From Hyphomicrobium sp. (GTDB lineage Bacteria; Pseudomonadota; Alphaproteobacteria; Rhizobiales; Hyphomicrobiaceae): a stretch of DNA of 64,000 nucleotides. The DNA is taken from the NCBI RefSeq assembly GCF_019744875.1, contig NZ_JAIETU010000005.1:186001-250000 (forward strand), in the 5' to 3' direction. Below, piece after piece: positions 63,691 through 64,000 of this stretch (within the stretch, counting starts at the first letter, position 1; each line of letters begins with the position of its first letter). Position numbers and translations under genes: made by a program. The notes below the pieces were generated by a model, which ran no database searches, had not been told where the DNA came from, and was given only the letters and a program-made list of their open reading frames with translations.

Positions 63691-64000
63691 TCAGGCGGCC
63701 TTCGCCTTCCGTGCAGCGCGGGGCTTAGCGACGGAAGCGCCCTTCGGCGCCTTGCCTGCCTTCGCGCCGGCTTTGCAGGTTGCCGCCTTGCCTGGAGCCT
63801 CGCCACGGGTATGCGTCTTGACGATCACCCGGGCAGCTCCAAACGCCTCCGTGAGCACGGAGACGGCGCGCTGCGGATCGGCGTCGCCGCTCATGAACAC
63901 GTCAAGCGCGGCATAGCCCTGGTCCGGCCAACTGTGGATCGAGATATGGCTCTCCGCAAGCACGGCGACGCCAGTGACGCCGCCCGTGCGCTCAAGCGCA
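63691..64000 (-). CDS. speD: S-adenosylmethionine decarboxylase, C-terminal part
   Basis: The frame continues past the right edge, so the N-terminus is missing. The visible 102 residues include [20 protein letters not shown], the E-S self-cleavage site that yields the pyruvoyl serine, and the family's following segment. At the position where family members have the catalytic Cys (DVF-x-CGD) this protein has DVFMSGD, with AGC for Ser. A roughly 30-residue Ala/Lys-rich tail (residues after about 70) follows. It would supply decarboxylated AdoMet for spermidine; the Cys change makes activity uncertain. Confidence 0.85.
   Translation of the reverse strand, partial: ALERTGGVTGVAVLAESHISIHSWPDQGYAALDVFMSGDADPQRAVSVLTEAFGAARVIVKTHTRGEAPGKAATCKAGAKAGKAPKGASVAKPRAARKAKAA

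Overview
The window is a high-G+C chromosomal segment of an alphaproteobacterium of the order Hyphomicrobiales. The best guess is a methylotroph-like or Hyphomicrobium-like lineage. This rests on three enzymes of the ethylmalonyl-CoA pathway (ethylmalonyl-CoA mutase, crotonyl-CoA carboxylase/reductase, methylsuccinyl-CoA dehydrogenase), a riboswitch-controlled glycine cleavage operon, alphaproteobacterial forms of Mrp, L25 and Pth, and a palindromic interspersed repeat (GTGCTTCCGGAAAA...TTTTCCGG..GAAGCAC) of a type I recall from Hyphomicrobiales genomes. No database search was possible; family names are read from motifs and overall sequence pattern.

Layout. 1-3.1 kb: the end of a PepSY membrane protein, a divergent LysR/SDR pair and a DUF924 protein. 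3.1-7.9 kb: gcvT-gcvH-gcvP on the minus strand behind a tandem glycine riboswitch. 7.9-16 kb: a complete potassium-scavenging kdp locus (small ORF, kdpF, A, B, C, D, E). 16-30 kb: mostly single genes, namely a YdeP/FdhF-type molybdoenzyme, a chemoreceptor, a nucleotide-exchanger-like transporter, an orphan amino-acid-binding protein, an L,D-transpeptidase, a BtuF-like protein with a membrane partner, a phospholipase-like/DUF4332 fusion, a predicted fluoroacetate dehalogenase and an FAH-family hydrolase. 30.3-32.8 kb: a pocket of lower G+C with one large KAP-like P-loop NTPase, the most foreign-looking part of the window. 32.8-47 kb: Mrp-DUF971, two TRAP permease subunits, a YgjP-like zincin, a class A penicillin-binding protein, a Cas4-like/DEDD nuclease fusion (DUF2779), and the msrP-msrQ-msrB methionine sulfoxide repair cluster. 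47-53 kb: tRNA-Leu(CAA), two paralogous small membrane proteins, palindromic repeats, and the divergent ecm/ccr pair. 53-64 kb: a Fur/Zur regulator, rplY behind a promoter and a terminator-like leader hairpin, pth, ychF, a tandem HdeA-like protein, a PilZ protein, an SDR, a DMT transporter, mcd, a YihY-family protein, and the end of an AdoMet decarboxylase that runs off the right edge.

Functional picture. Central C1/C2 metabolism (glycine cleavage plus ethylmalonyl-CoA pathway) sits beside housekeeping translation genes and stress and envelope functions (Kdp, Msr, HdeA-like, L,D-transpeptidase, PBP). There is no CRISPR array, rRNA operon, prophage or recognisable insertion sequence. The most unusual items are the lone KAP-like NTPase, the rplY leader with a built-in terminator, the glycine riboswitch whose expression platform can mask the gcvT ribosome binding site, several fusion proteins, the fluoroacetate-dehalogenase-like enzyme, and an AdoMet decarboxylase with Ser at the usual catalytic Cys.
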